DNA from: Acetobacteraceae bacterium AT-5844
GTDB lineage: Bacteria; Pseudomonadota; Alphaproteobacteria; Acetobacterales; Acetobacteraceae
DNA: 57,424 nt
Direction: 5' to 3'
Assembly: GCA_000245075.1 (NCBI GenBank)
Contig: JH599973.1
Location: 1-57,424 of the forward strand
Shown: positions 49,573 through 57,424 of the stretch, in pieces
Layout: the number at the start of each line of letters is the position of its first letter
Position numbering within the stretch: position 1 is the first letter of the stretch
Program-made: the position numbers and the translations under genes
Notes under the pieces: model-generated
Told to the model about the DNA's origin: nothing
The model's input: only the letters and a program-made list of their open reading frames with translations
Database searches by the model: none

Positions 49573-50316
49573 ATGGGTGACAGCAGCAAGGAACAGCCTC
49601 CCGGACCGGGACGACTGCCGCAGGACGAGCAGCCGGAGCACGAAGGATACAGTTCACCGGCCTGCCTGCTGCATGAGCTGGATCCCTCCTTCCTGGGGCT
49701 CTCCCAGCCGGAGGCCGCACCGGCGCAGCATTCCGGGGGCAGCGCCGCGCAGGAGTGGGAAGAGGTCCGGCTCTGGCGCAAGGCTAAGCGCGCGGCCCTG
49801 ATCGAACGGCGCCTGGCCTTGTCGGCGGCTAGGCGGGCGGCCCATGGCGAGGCGGTCGCGGCGACTTTGGAGCAGGTCCTGTCATCCTGTTCCGGCCGCC
49901 TGATTGGCTTCTACTGGCCATTCAAGGGCGAGTATGACCCGCGCCCCCTGGTACGGGCACTCCATGCCAGGGGTGAGCGGCTCGCTCTTCCGGTGGTGGT
50001 CGAAAAAGCCGCGCCCATGATCTTCCGTGAATGGTGGCCGGGCGCCCCAATGGCCCATGGCGTCTGGAACATTCCCATTCCCGCCACGGGGGAGCCGGTC
50101 ACGCCCGATCTCCTGCTCGTGCCCCTGGTGGGCTTCGACAGGCGACGCTTTCGCCTTGGCTATGGCGGCGGCTACTACGACCGCACCCTGGCCGCGCTGC
50201 CGACCAGGCCACGCACGATCGGGATCGGGTTCGAGTGCGCGCGCATCGCGACCATCCACCCGCAGCCTCACGACATCGCCATGGACCTCATCGTGACGGA
50301 ATCGGGGTCCGAATGA
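49573..50316 (+). CDS. 5-formyltetrahydrofolate cyclo-ligase with N-terminal extension
   Basis: A 247-residue protein. The catalytic domain starts near residue 62 (EEVRLWRKAKRAALIERRLA), followed by RLIGFYWPFKGEYDPRPLVR and the ATP/folate signature LLLVPLVGFDRRRFRLGYGG then GYYDRTLAAL. It would convert 5-formyl-THF to 5,10-methenyl-THF with ATP. The first 60 residues are an unusual proline- and glutamine-rich tail ending in a short motif, YSSPACLLHELDPSFLGL, that looks conserved rather than random and may be a docking or regulatory segment. The codon pattern remains consistent through the tail, so I keep ATG 49573. No SD is obvious. The gene converges on the MFS gene. Confidence 0.87.
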   Translation: MGDSSKEQPPGPGRLPQDEQPEHEGYSSPACLLHELDPSFLGLSQPEAAPAQHSGGSAAQEWEEVRLWRKAKRAALIERRLALSAARRAAHGEAVAATLEQVLSSCSGRLIGFYWPFKGEYDPRPLVRALHARGERLALPVVVEKAAPMIFREWWPGAPMAHGVWNIPIPATGEPVTPDLLLVPLVGFDRRRFRLGYGGGYYDRTLAALPTRPRTIGIGFECARIATIHPQPHDIAMDLIVTESGSE

Positions 50317-50357
50317 AGCCGCGAGCGGAATAGCCGCTGGCCGGTGCGGGCCCCTTA

Positions 50358-51608
50358 TCATCCCACATTTCCTGGCGCGTGCTTCGGCCAGAGATGCGCG
50401 CGCCAGCCCACCAGCACCAGCAGGGTCGCGACGATACCGACCGTGCCATAAGCGGCCGCCGTCGCGGGAAAGCCCCAGTGATCGATGAGAGGGCCGGAGC
50501 AGAGCAACCCAATGGGCAGCCCGTAGACCGCCAGCGTGCGGATGCCCATGATCCGGCCGCGCAGCGCCGCGGGCGCGCTACGCAGCAGCAGCACCGAGAG
50601 CGGCAATGCGCACAGCATCTGCGCGACTCCGATCAGCGGCAGCACCAGCAGGCCGCCGGTCAGGCTGCCGATCTGGCCGAACAGGATCAGCAACCCGTGC
50701 CAGGCCAGGCTGAACACCAGCATCATGCGCGCGGGCTGCGCGGCCCGGCCCATCCGGCTGAGGATCAGCGCGGCCACGATGCCGCCCCCCGCGACGGCCG
50801 CCACCAGATAGCCGAGCCCCGCCTGGGTGGTGCCGTACACATCCCGCGCGACATAGGGCAGCAGGCCCAGCGTAAAGGGGTAGGCCGTCAGGTTGATCAG
50901 GAAGGCCATCACCATCGCCGCCAGCTGCGGCGGCGCCTGCCACACCGCCCGCGCCGCTTCCCAGAGGCCGCGCAGGGGCGACGCCGCCATCACCGCGGGC
51001 CCTTGGTCCCTCACCCGCGCCGCGCTGACACCTAGCGTCAGCAGGGTGCCCAAGGCGTAGAACAGCACCACCATCAGATAGGCCTGCCCCATGCCCAGGA
51101 TGGCAACGATGCTCGCCCCGGCCAGGGCGCCGCCGACACGCGCCGAATCCGCCGTGATGCGCGACAGGCCAATGGCGCTGGTCAGCCGGTCCTCGGGCAT
51201 GGTCTCGCCGATCAGCACATTGCGGATGCCCATGTCGGAGGGCCGGATCAGCCCCGCGACCCCGGCGACGACCAGCGCCAGCACCGGAGTCAGCATGCCT
51301 GTCAGGATGAGCGCCGTCAGAACCACCGCGAGCAGCGCGTAAGCCGCGCGCATCAGGCACATCACGGTGCGATGCCCGATCGCGTCGCCCGCCAGACCGA
51401 AGAAAGGCGCGATCAGCGTCCCCAGGAACTGCAGCGAACCGAACACCGTCACCAGCAGCACGGACTCGGTCTGCACCACGATGTACCAGCCCAGGATCAG
51501 GGTCTCCATTTCGAAGGCCCAGGAGGTCATCAGGTCGGCGGACCACTGGAAGCGGTAGCTGCGGATCGCGAAAGGAGAGCGCGGCGAGATCCAACGCGGA
51601 GCAGTCAT
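50358..51608 (-). CDS. MFS transporter (EntS/MFS_3-like)
   Basis: A 416-residue transporter with twelve predicted helices. FQWSADLMTSWAFEMETLIL forms the first helix, followed by FFGLAGDAIGHRTVMCLMRA (loop 2-3 signature variant), RPSDMGIRNVLIGETMPEDR before helix 5, and a central loop near VRDQGPAVMAASPLRG. The MFS_3 group exports siderophores, macrolides and other products; the substrate is unknown. ATG 51608 is chosen because it lies directly before the first amphipathic segment and helix, although its ribosome site is weak. The open frame upstream to 51734 has no membrane character. Confidence 0.83.
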   Translation of the reverse strand: MTAPRWISPRSPFAIRSYRFQWSADLMTSWAFEMETLILGWYIVVQTESVLLVTVFGSLQFLGTLIAPFFGLAGDAIGHRTVMCLMRAAYALLAVVLTALILTGMLTPVLALVVAGVAGLIRPSDMGIRNVLIGETMPEDRLTSAIGLSRITADSARVGGALAGASIVAILGMGQAYLMVVLFYALGTLLTLGVSAARVRDQGPAVMAASPLRGLWEAARAVWQAPPQLAAMVMAFLINLTAYPFTLGLLPYVARDVYGTTQAGLGYLVAAVAGGGIVAALILSRMGRAAQPARMMLVFSLAWHGLLILFGQIGSLTGGLLVLPLIGVAQMLCALPLSVLLLRSAPAALRGRIMGIRTLAVYGLPIGLLCSGPLIDHWGFPATAAAYGTVGIVATLLVLVGWRAHLWPKHAPGNVG

Positions 51609-51830
51609 TCGCCGGCACCCGGCCCGGCACTGCTGCTTGCGGGCTCTGTAATTCTGATCATGACGTTCCCCCTTGCCCGCCAGCATTCCCCCGATGTCAC
51701 CTTGCGGCAACCATCCCCGGCAGCAAGGCGCCATCCGTTATCCGCTCTTCTCGCCGCCGCTGATCACGACGGCCAGTTGGCGCCGCCCCTCGCCTTCGGG
51801 CATCACTGGGCAAGACGAAGGAGACTCGCG

Positions 51831-52397
51831 ATGCAGGAAAGGCCGAATCTGAGGTTCCCCGAGGGCAGCCTGCTGGCCGCCATGTTCGGCGGGCACGCCC
51901 CGGTAGACGTCCGGCGCGCGGCGCGGCGCCTGCGTGCGGAAGGTGCGCCCGCCTTGGCGATCGACGATGATATTGCCGGCCTGGCACGCGGGCTCGCCTC
52001 CTCCGAGGTGTCGCGTTCGCCCGCCGTGCTGGACGTCCTGCCGCCGCTGTTCTGGCTCGAAGCTCAAGGGGAGGAGGGGATCAGCGGATGGGTCGTGGAG
52101 AAGAAGCGGGGCGGGCTCGCCGTACGGGGCTTCAGCATCGCCTCCGGCCACGACGCCGTGCCTGAGCCACAAGGGACCGCGACGCTGGCCTTCGGCGCGG
52201 CTGCGCAGGGAGAGGACCAGGGGACCGGCTATGTGAGAGGCCTGGTCATTGCCATCAGCCTGCCCGAGATGCTGTCGCAGATGGGGGAGAGTTCCCCCGT
52301 GGTGCTGATGCCGGCCGATGCGTCCGAGCAGGATGCGAGCTTCCTGCGCGGCTTCAGGCTGTCCGTCGCGATATCTCCGGACTCGGTGCCGAGCTGA
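51831..52397 (+). CDS. Hypothetical protein, 188 residues
   Basis: I do not recognise a family. The protein begins MQERPNLRFPEGSLLAAMFG and has an alpha-helical, alanine/arginine-rich first third (VDVRRAARRLRAEGAPALAI). The rest looks like alternating beta-strands (ISGWVVEKKRGGLAVRGFSI, GYVRGLVIAISLPEMLSQMG). There is no signal peptide or membrane helix, so it should be cytoplasmic. AAGGAGA stands eight bases upstream of ATG 51831, and codon usage matches neighbouring genes. It is divergent from the MFS gene and converges on the LysR gene. Confidence 0.65.
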   Translation: MQERPNLRFPEGSLLAAMFGGHAPVDVRRAARRLRAEGAPALAIDDDIAGLARGLASSEVSRSPAVLDVLPPLFWLEAQGEEGISGWVVEKKRGGLAVRGFSIASGHDAVPEPQGTATLAFGAAAQGEDQGTGYVRGLVIAISLPEMLSQMGESSPVVLMPADASEQDASFLRGFRLSVAISPDSVPS

Positions 52398-52515
52398 GCC
52401 TCATCACCGGCCCTGGCGGAAGCCTATTGCCGATAGCCTGAATTCCGGGACTTCGCCTTCCCGGTAATGGCGTGCCTCGGCCGCTGGCCCGGCGCGGGTC
52501 CGACAGGGGAAACGG

Positions 52516-53409
52516 TTACGTGTGGTGCCGCAGCGCCTGGACCAGCGCGGCAAAGGCGGGCGACGACTGACGGCGGCTCGGGTAATAAAGGTAAAAGCCG
52601 TCCCAATAGGGCGACCATTTCTGCAGCACGCGGACGAGCCGCTTCTGCTGGACGTAGGGAAGGATGATCTCCTCCGGGATATAGGCGAGCCCGAAGCCAT
52701 CCAGGGTCGCATCCAGCGCGTCGAAGATATTGTTGAAGGCGAGCTGGCCGTCGACGCGGATCTTGATCTCGCGGCCCTCCTCCTCAAACTCCCAGGCGTA
52801 GAAACCGCCTGAGCTCGGCAGGCGAAAATTGATGCAGGTATGGTTCACCAGATCCTTCGGGTGCACAGGCTCGGGGCGATCATCGAAGTAAGACGGTGCG
52901 CCCACCACGGCGAGGCAGAAATCCGGCCCGATCCTGGCGGAGATCATGTCCTTGGCCAGGTGCTCGCCCATCCGCACGCCCGCATCGAAGCGCTCGGTCA
53001 CGATGTCGGTGAGGCCGTTGTCGAGGATGAGCTCCACCTTGATATCCGGGTAGTTTGGCAGGAACTGCCTCAGCTTCGGCCAGAGAACATGCTTGATCGC
53101 GTAGTCGGATGCGGAGATGCGGATGGTCCCCGCAGGCTTGTCGCGCAGCTCGCTGAGGGCCTCGACCTGAGCCTCGATCTCATCCAGCTGGCCCCCGATG
53201 CCGCTGAGCAGCCGCTCTCCTGCCTCCGTGAGGGATACGGCGCGCGTGGTCCGGGCCAGAAGCCTGACACCGAGCCTCGCTTCGAGAAGCCGCATCGTGT
53301 GGCTCAGGGCTGATTGCGAAACACCAAGCTGAACGGCCGCCTTCGTGAAGCTGCGCTGCCGGGCGACCGCCACGAAGGCCACGAGATCGCTGATGTTGTT
53401 GCGCAGCAT
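52516..53409 (-). CDS. LysR-family transcriptional regulator
   Basis: A 297-residue regulator. The helix-turn-helix is SDLVAFVAVARQRSFTKAAV, QLGVSQSALSHTMRLLEARL and GVRLLARTTRAVSLTEAGER. The effector domain has GTIRISASDYAIKHVLWPKL and DIKVELILDNGLTDIVTERF, the pattern of the CrgA/DmlR/PerR-like group, and ends with YYPSRRQSSPAFAALVQALR. GGAGGTG precedes ATG 53409. The decayed IS6 element begins 154 bases upstream, so its original divergent target may have been displaced; no obvious target gene is adjacent. Confidence 0.88.
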   Translation of the reverse strand: MLRNNISDLVAFVAVARQRSFTKAAVQLGVSQSALSHTMRLLEARLGVRLLARTTRAVSLTEAGERLLSGIGGQLDEIEAQVEALSELRDKPAGTIRISASDYAIKHVLWPKLRQFLPNYPDIKVELILDNGLTDIVTERFDAGVRMGEHLAKDMISARIGPDFCLAVVGAPSYFDDRPEPVHPKDLVNHTCINFRLPSSGGFYAWEFEEEGREIKIRVDGQLAFNNIFDALDATLDGFGLAYIPEEIILPYVQQKRLVRVLQKWSPYWDGFYLYYPSRRQSSPAFAALVQALRHHT

Positions 53410-53562
53410 GTGGCACCTCCTGGACCGGCTATCACGCCAGCGTAGCGGGTGAGCCGGTGCGCGGACAATTGGAGCGTCCCGCGGCTTCCCGCCGCGCCTG
53501 CGGGGACATTTCCCTGAACCACCCCGCATTGCCACCTTCGCAGCCCGAGGGTCGCTTCAACG

Positions 53563-54402
53563 GGTTCCGTTGCAAGTTTGCGGAGCCTCTTCGAGCAGGT
53601 ACAAACCTCGGCATGGCGAGACAGCGGCAGGCGGCCCGTGTACGGCAGGATCAGTTCTTCCAGGGCGGCAGTTCACCGCTGAGGTGATCCTCTGGGCGGT
53701 GCGCTGGTACCTGATGTTCCCGATTAGCTATCGCGACCTTGAACTGATGCTCGCGGACCGTGGTGTGGACGTCGCGCACACCACCCCCTTCCGCTGGATC
53801 CAGGCCTATGCACCGGAGATCGAAAAACCAATCCGGCCACGTCTGCGGTCGAGCAATGGCTCTTGGCGGGTCGAAGAGACCTACGTCCGGGCGAAGAGAC
53901 GCTGGATGTACCTGTACCGTGCGGTCGACAGCCGCGGCCAGACGATCGACTTCCTGCTCTCGGCCAAGCGGGACGCCGAGGCCGCGAAGCGCTTCTTCCG
54001 CAAGGCGTTGGGGCAGCTGCATACGGTGAACCCTCGTACCATCACAGTGGACAAGAACCCGGCCTACCCTTGCGCCATCAAACATCTGAAGGAGGACGGC
54101 GAGATGTGGCGCTTCGCCCGCCTACGGCAATGCAAGTTCCTCAATAATATCGTGGAACAAGATCATCGGCGTGTGAAACGCCTAGTCAGACCAGGGCTTG
54201 GCTTTGGCGGTTTCCATACAGCACGACGAACACCGGCGGGCTAAGAGGCGATGGCAATGATCAGGAAGGGACAGGTTCGAGATACCGGCGAACGAAATGT
54301 GCGCACCCAAGCCACCTTCATTGCCGGGCTGTTCCAGCTCGTCGCCTGATCCGGCTCCTGTCGCGACCATCCGCAGCCATCGGCAATCTTCGCAACAGAA
54401 TC
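53563..54402. mobile_element. Decayed IS6-family insertion sequence
   Basis: An element of about 840 bases bounded by imperfect inverted ends. GGTTCCGTTGCAAGTTTGC starts at 53563, and its counterpart on the other strand, GATTCTGTTGCGAAGATTGC, starts at 54402 and reads inward. GTTGC at the same offset in both ends is typical of IS6/IS26 relatives. The size matches the family. The flanks CTTCAACG (53555-53562) and ATCATGCT (54403-54410) do not form the expected 8-bp target duplication, so the copy may be old, rearranged or the product of recombination. The transposase gene inside is broken. Confidence 0.75.
53613..54349 (+). pseudogene. IS6-family transposase, inactivated
   Basis: The gene starts MARQRQAARVRQDQFFQG and then loses one base near 53666 (GGCGG where GGCCGG is expected). 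The rest continues in the next frame as RQFTAEVILWAVRWYLMFPI, SYRDLELMLADRGVDV and the DDE domain. In that domain the first catalytic Asp of WRVDETY reads Glu (WRVEETYV). The second Asp is in TVDKNPAYP and the Glu in IVEQDHRRVK. A TAA at 54242-54244 replaces a tyrosine codon of AGYEAMAMI, after which the frame stays open to TGA 54349 (IRKGQVRDTG, FIAGLFQLVA). Repaired, it would be 245 residues. Frameshift, nonsense codon and active-site change together mean it cannot transpose by itself. Confidence 0.88.
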
Positions 54403-54431
54403 ATCATGCTCCAGGCCAGCACGCGCTGGAA

Positions 54432-56024
54432 CTACACGTCCCTCCGCAGATTCCAGAAGATCGGGAAGCCGGGGACGCGGCCGCGCAAGGCCTTCTTCAT
54501 TGCCGTCAGCCGGTACAGGCAGCCGAGCGGAATGGAAGGCAGCTCGTCCATCGCCACGACCTGCATCTCCCGCGCCAGCCGCTGCTGCTGCTCCAGCGTC
54601 GGTGCCACCAGCCATTCGTCGCGCAGCGCCTCGATGCGCGGGGCGGTGGGCCAGCCGAACCAGGCATCCTTGCCGTTGCCGCGGATCAGACTGTGCGTGC
54701 CCGGGTTCTCGAACCACAGACCCGGGAAGGCCCAGCAGGACAGCGACCAGCCGCCATTCTCCACCGGCTCCATCGAGCGGCGGCGCTGCGTCACGCTGGC
54801 GGAATCCAGCAGCGCTGCCTCGAAGTTGAAGCCCAGGCGCGGCATCAGGTCGGCGGTGACCTGCGCCATGGTGCCGGTGACGCCGCCCTCGGCATTACCC
54901 AGCAGCCGCACCTTCTCCCCGCCATAGCCGGCTTCCTTGATCAGCTGCCGCGCCTTGTTCAGGTCGCGCGGGCCCAGCAGCGGCGCCAGCCCGGCATCGC
55001 TGGCCATGGAGGAGCCGGCGGGGAAGAAGCCGGTACCGACCGCGAAGCGCTTGGGGTCCGTCCCCACCGCGGCCATGGCGTAGTCCTCCTGGCTCAGCGC
55101 CGGCAGCAGCGCCTGGCGCAGCTTCTTGTTGTCGAAGGGCGGGTGCAGGTGGTTCGGCCGCAGCACCATGACCGAGGGCAGCAGTTCCAGCCGCGAGACC
55201 TCGATGTCCCGCGCGCGGTCGAACAGTTCGATGATCTCGGCGGGCGGCTCGGCGTACCAGTCCACCTCGCCGGTCTGCAGCGCGGCGGCGGCGGTGGAGG
55301 CGTCGGGGATGCGGCGCCATTCCACGCGGTCGAAATGCACCTGCTTGGCGCCGGCGGTCAGGCCGCGCCCGCCATCCGGCGTCGGGCTGTAGCCCGCGAA
55401 GCGCTCATACACCGCGCGGACGCCGAGCTGGTACTCGTCGCGCTTGAACACGAAGGGGCCGGAGCCGGTGGTATCCGTGATCTGCTGCGTGGCCGGCGCC
55501 TGGGCCACGCGCTCCGGCATGATGAAGGGTACGGGCGCGGTGGCCTGCCCCAGCACGTTCAGCAGCAGCGGGAAGGGGCTCTTCAGCCGGAAGCGGATGC
55601 GGCGGTCATCCAGGGCCGCCATCTCGTCCATGCGCGCGGCGAGCGTCTGCCCCATCGGCGCCACGGCCATCCAGCGCTTCAGGCTGGCGACGCAGTCCTG
55701 GGCGCGGATGGCCTCGCCGTCGTGGAAGCGCAGGCCGCTACGCAACGTCACGGTCCAGAGCCTGCCGTCCTGCTCCACCCTGTGGCCCTCGGCCAGCTGC
55801 GGGCGCGGCTGCAGGTGTTCGTCCAGGCCGTAGAGCGTGTCATAGACCATGTAGCCGTAGTCACGCGTGATATCGACCGTGGTGAAGACCGGGTCGAAGA
55901 TCGCGAGGTCGGTATAGGGCACGAAGCGCAGCACGCGCCCCTGCTGCGCCACGGCGGGGCGGCCCAGGCCGAGCACGGCGGCGGCACCGATGCCGCCGGC
56001 CAGGACATCACGTCGATGCATCAT
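54432..56024 (-). CDS. Periplasmic substrate-binding protein, dipeptide ABC type (SBP_bac_5), second copy
   Basis: A 530-residue receptor. The Tat-like signal MMHRRDVLAGGIGAAAVLGL is cut near PAVAQQG. The mature protein is colinear with the receptor at 10636-12225: RFVPYTDLAIFDPVFTT, GHRVEQDGRLWTVTLRSGL, FHDGEAIRAQDCVASLKRW, TGSGPFVFKRDEY and a C-terminal PLGCLYRLTAMKKALRGRVP. The two are clear paralogues, roughly half identical by eye. It follows the M28 peptidase gene by 20 bases with AAGGAA before its start, so the pair may be one operon for peptide scavenging. No permease genes are present. The IS6 remnant ends 29 bases past its stop. Confidence 0.9.
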   Translation of the reverse strand: MMHRRDVLAGGIGAAAVLGLGRPAVAQQGRVLRFVPYTDLAIFDPVFTTVDITRDYGYMVYDTLYGLDEHLQPRPQLAEGHRVEQDGRLWTVTLRSGLRFHDGEAIRAQDCVASLKRWMAVAPMGQTLAARMDEMAALDDRRIRFRLKSPFPLLLNVLGQATAPVPFIMPERVAQAPATQQITDTTGSGPFVFKRDEYQLGVRAVYERFAGYSPTPDGGRGLTAGAKQVHFDRVEWRRIPDASTAAAALQTGEVDWYAEPPAEIIELFDRARDIEVSRLELLPSVMVLRPNHLHPPFDNKKLRQALLPALSQEDYAMAAVGTDPKRFAVGTGFFPAGSSMASDAGLAPLLGPRDLNKARQLIKEAGYGGEKVRLLGNAEGGVTGTMAQVTADLMPRLGFNFEAALLDSASVTQRRRSMEPVENGGWSLSCWAFPGLWFENPGTHSLIRGNGKDAWFGWPTAPRIEALRDEWLVAPTLEQQQRLAREMQVVAMDELPSIPLGCLYRLTAMKKALRGRVPGFPIFWNLRRDV

Positions 56025-56044
56025 GATCCGTTCCTTCCGCCGGT

Positions 56045-57424
56045 TCAGGCGAGTTCGTCGAGGATGGTGTCCACGGCGCGCAGCATCCCGTGCGCGATGC
56101 GGTTGGCGCGGCGGCGCAGCACGGTGCGCGCCATGCGCGCCGTGTCAGGCTCCAGGCCGACGAGCGTCAGCGCCGGCGCCAGCCCCGGCAGAAGCCGGCT
56201 GGCGCGCCCCAGGTCGAAGTCGAAGTCGCCGCCGGCATGGTGCATCATCGGGTTCAGGTGCCGCGCGATGCGCAGCAGGGCGGTGTTGCGGCGGGCCGGG
56301 TCGGCGGCGGGGGTGGCGGCCAACCGGGCCGCCGCATCGCGCAGCCGGTCCGCCAGGGCGGAGAGTTCCGCCACCTCCGGCAGGTCCGGCGCGGCTTCCG
56401 CGTATTCCCGCAGCGCGGCCTGGATGTCGGCGGCGGTGCCGCGGAAGTCCAGCGGCAGGACCTCCGCCCGCACCAGGCCTTCCAGCAGGTTGCGGTAGAT
56501 CAGCGTGTCCGTCGCCAGGATGCCGGGGTCGCAGCGCTCGGCGGTGTCCTGGTCGGTCTGCCACCACCAGGCCAGGCCGCTGCCGGGCATGTGGTCGGGA
56601 CTGGCCGCCGGCAGGAAGGCGCTGACCTGCGCGGTGGACAGGCCGATGCCCGAGAAGCTCTGGTCTGAATTGCGGGCGGAGCGGCGCGGGTCCACATACT
56701 TGTCCTGCCGGTGCAGCGCGCGGCGGACAAAGGCTTCCTCTTCATCCGACAGGGCGCCGGCGGTGGCTCGCAGCACGGCGGCGGCGTAATCCGCCAGTTC
56801 GCCCGTGGTGTTGCGCAGCGCCTTGGTGGTGGCGCCCCGCACGCCGACGATGTCGACGTTCAGATAGGCGATGGCGTCGCGGAACAGCTCTTCCCGGCGG
56901 TTGTCGGCATACCAGGAGGAGCCGGCGTAGCCGCCCTGCTCATGCCCGGTCCACCAGCAGAAGCGCAGGCCGTGGCGGGGCTTCCGCCCGGTGGCGTAGA
57001 GCCGCGCCAGTTCCAGCAGCAGCGCCACGCCGGCCAGGTTGTCGGTCGCGCCATCCGCCCAGGTGCAGTAATGCGCGCCCAGCAGCACGAAATGCGGCGA
57101 TTCCCCGGGGATCTCGGCGCAGGGCATCCGCACGCGGCGCCAGGCGCGGGTGGATTCCGCCAGCAACAGCACCTCGGCGTCGGCACCCGCCGCGCGCAGG
57201 GTGGCGCCGTCCTCCTTCGACACCTGCACGACTGGGATGGCGGGCAGCAGCGCGAGGTCGGCCTCGCCCGTCGGCGCGCCCCAGACCGGCGAGGTCTGCA
57301 CATAGTGGCGTTCGTGCCCGTGCGAGATGGCGATCACGCCCAACGCGCCCGCGCGCTGCGCCGCCATCACGGCATCGTAGCGCGGCAGGCCGTCGATGAG
57401 CGCGATGCGGCCGGCAGGGTCGCC
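56045..57424 (-). CDS. M28-family zinc peptidase with PA domain (5' end outside window)
   Basis: At least 459 codons are open to the right edge, so the N-terminus is missing. The visible part begins inside a PA (protease-associated) domain, GDPAGRIALIDGLPRYDAVM. The peptidase core carries the zinc ligands in LLGAHYCTWADGATDNLAGV (His, Asp), WWTGHEQGGYAGSSWY (Glu, general base and ligand) and YLNVDIVGVRGAT (Asp). The C-terminal 150 residues are helical and resemble the dimerisation region of larger M28 aminopeptidases and transferrin-receptor-like proteins. It would cleave peptides, probably extracytoplasmically, with the dipeptide-type receptor gene following 20 bases later. The signal peptide cannot be seen. 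Confidence 0.85.
   Translation of the reverse strand, partial: GDPAGRIALIDGLPRYDAVMAAQRAGALGVIAISHGHERHYVQTSPVWGAPTGEADLALLPAIPVVQVSKEDGATLRAAGADAEVLLLAESTRAWRRVRMPCAEIPGESPHFVLLGAHYCTWADGATDNLAGVALLLELARLYATGRKPRHGLRFCWWTGHEQGGYAGSSWYADNRREELFRDAIAYLNVDIVGVRGATTKALRNTTGELADYAAAVLRATAGALSDEEEAFVRRALHRQDKYVDPRRSARNSDQSFSGIGLSTAQVSAFLPAASPDHMPGSGLAWWWQTDQDTAERCDPGILATDTLIYRNLLEGLVRAEVLPLDFRGTAADIQAALREYAEAAPDLPEVAELSALADRLRDAAARLAATPAADPARRNTALLRIARHLNPMMHHAGGDFDFDLGRASRLLPGLAPALTLVGLEPDTARMARTVLRRRANRIAHGMLRAVDTILDELA

Noticed and set aside
52444-52463. CCGGGA-N8-TCCCGG between the convergent hypothetical and LysR genes
   Set aside because: A six-pair stem without a T tract; position suits a terminator, but it is too weak to list.
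53555-54410. 8-bp target-site duplication around the IS6 element
   Set aside because: The flanking octamers CTTCAACG and ATCATGCT do not match.
54297-56498. Plus-strand open frame of over 700 codons opposite the second dipeptide-type receptor
   Set aside because: Antisense to two well-supported genes and without domain similarity.

Overview
The window is G+C-rich, with G/C favoured at third codon positions. It reads as a chromosomal stretch of an alphaproteobacterium. The hpnA-hpnB-hpnC hopanoid genes, the wealth of TctC/Bug, dipeptide-type and branched-chain-type solute receptors, and many catabolic clusters each with its own regulator suggest Acetobacteraceae of the Roseomonas type. That placement is an inference. 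No tRNA, rRNA or CRISPR array was recognised.

Layout. (1) 1-3029, minus: hopanoid side-chain and squalene genes hpnA>hpnB>hpnC (hpnC runs off the left edge). (2) 3375-5791: an ArsB-like exporter, a one-domain Mop/TOBE molybdate-binding protein and a small secreted protein closed by a strong hairpin. (3) 5968-10326, minus: a four-gene envelope operon of MFS protein > HdeD-like membrane domain fused to a putative cysteine hydrolase > MipA/OmpV barrel > DUF4105/Lnb-domain protein. The first three are linked by ATGA overlaps. (4) 10636-16576, minus: a LacI regulator, then RraA aldolase-like > amidohydrolase > IlvD/Edd dehydratase > orphan dipeptide-type receptor, which looks like a sugar-acid route. 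(5) 16674-26526, minus: transketolase > AfuA/Fe3+-type ABC transporter > RpiR regulator > iolC > iolB. Paired GGAA-N6-TTCC boxes lie in front of both iolC and the transketolase gene. (6) 26804-35614: LysR and cyclase (minus), SDR and livKHMGF-type transporter (plus; livH carries a one-base frameshift), then a TctC receptor. (7) 35621-48136: enoyl-CoA hydratase, NTF2-like and RraA genes (minus); an IclR regulator fused to a degenerate SMP-30 propeller, UxuA-like and IlvD-like dehydratases (plus); a LysR regulator divergent from two tandem UxaA-type dehydratases and a second TctC receptor. (8) 48272-57424: isocitrate/isopropylmalate-type dehydrogenase, 5-formyl-THF cyclo-ligase with an N-terminal extension, MFS transporter, an unknown protein, LysR, a decayed IS6-family element, a second dipeptide-type receptor and a PA-domain M28 peptidase that runs off the right edge.

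How the parts fit. Most of the window is catabolic: inositol intermediates (IolB, IolC), hexuronates/aldonates (UxuA, UxaA, two IlvD/Edd, two RraA) and import of carboxylates, peptides or sugars. Each block has its own regulator (LacI, RpiR, LysR x3, IclR) and often a candidate operator. The items most worth following up are the two UxaA paralogues that have lost complementary active-site parts, the IclR regulator carrying a sugar-lactonase fold stripped of its metal ligands, the envelope operon with two H...N-C-[ST]-[ST] enzymes, and the inferred IolR regulon that includes a transporter and a transketolase.
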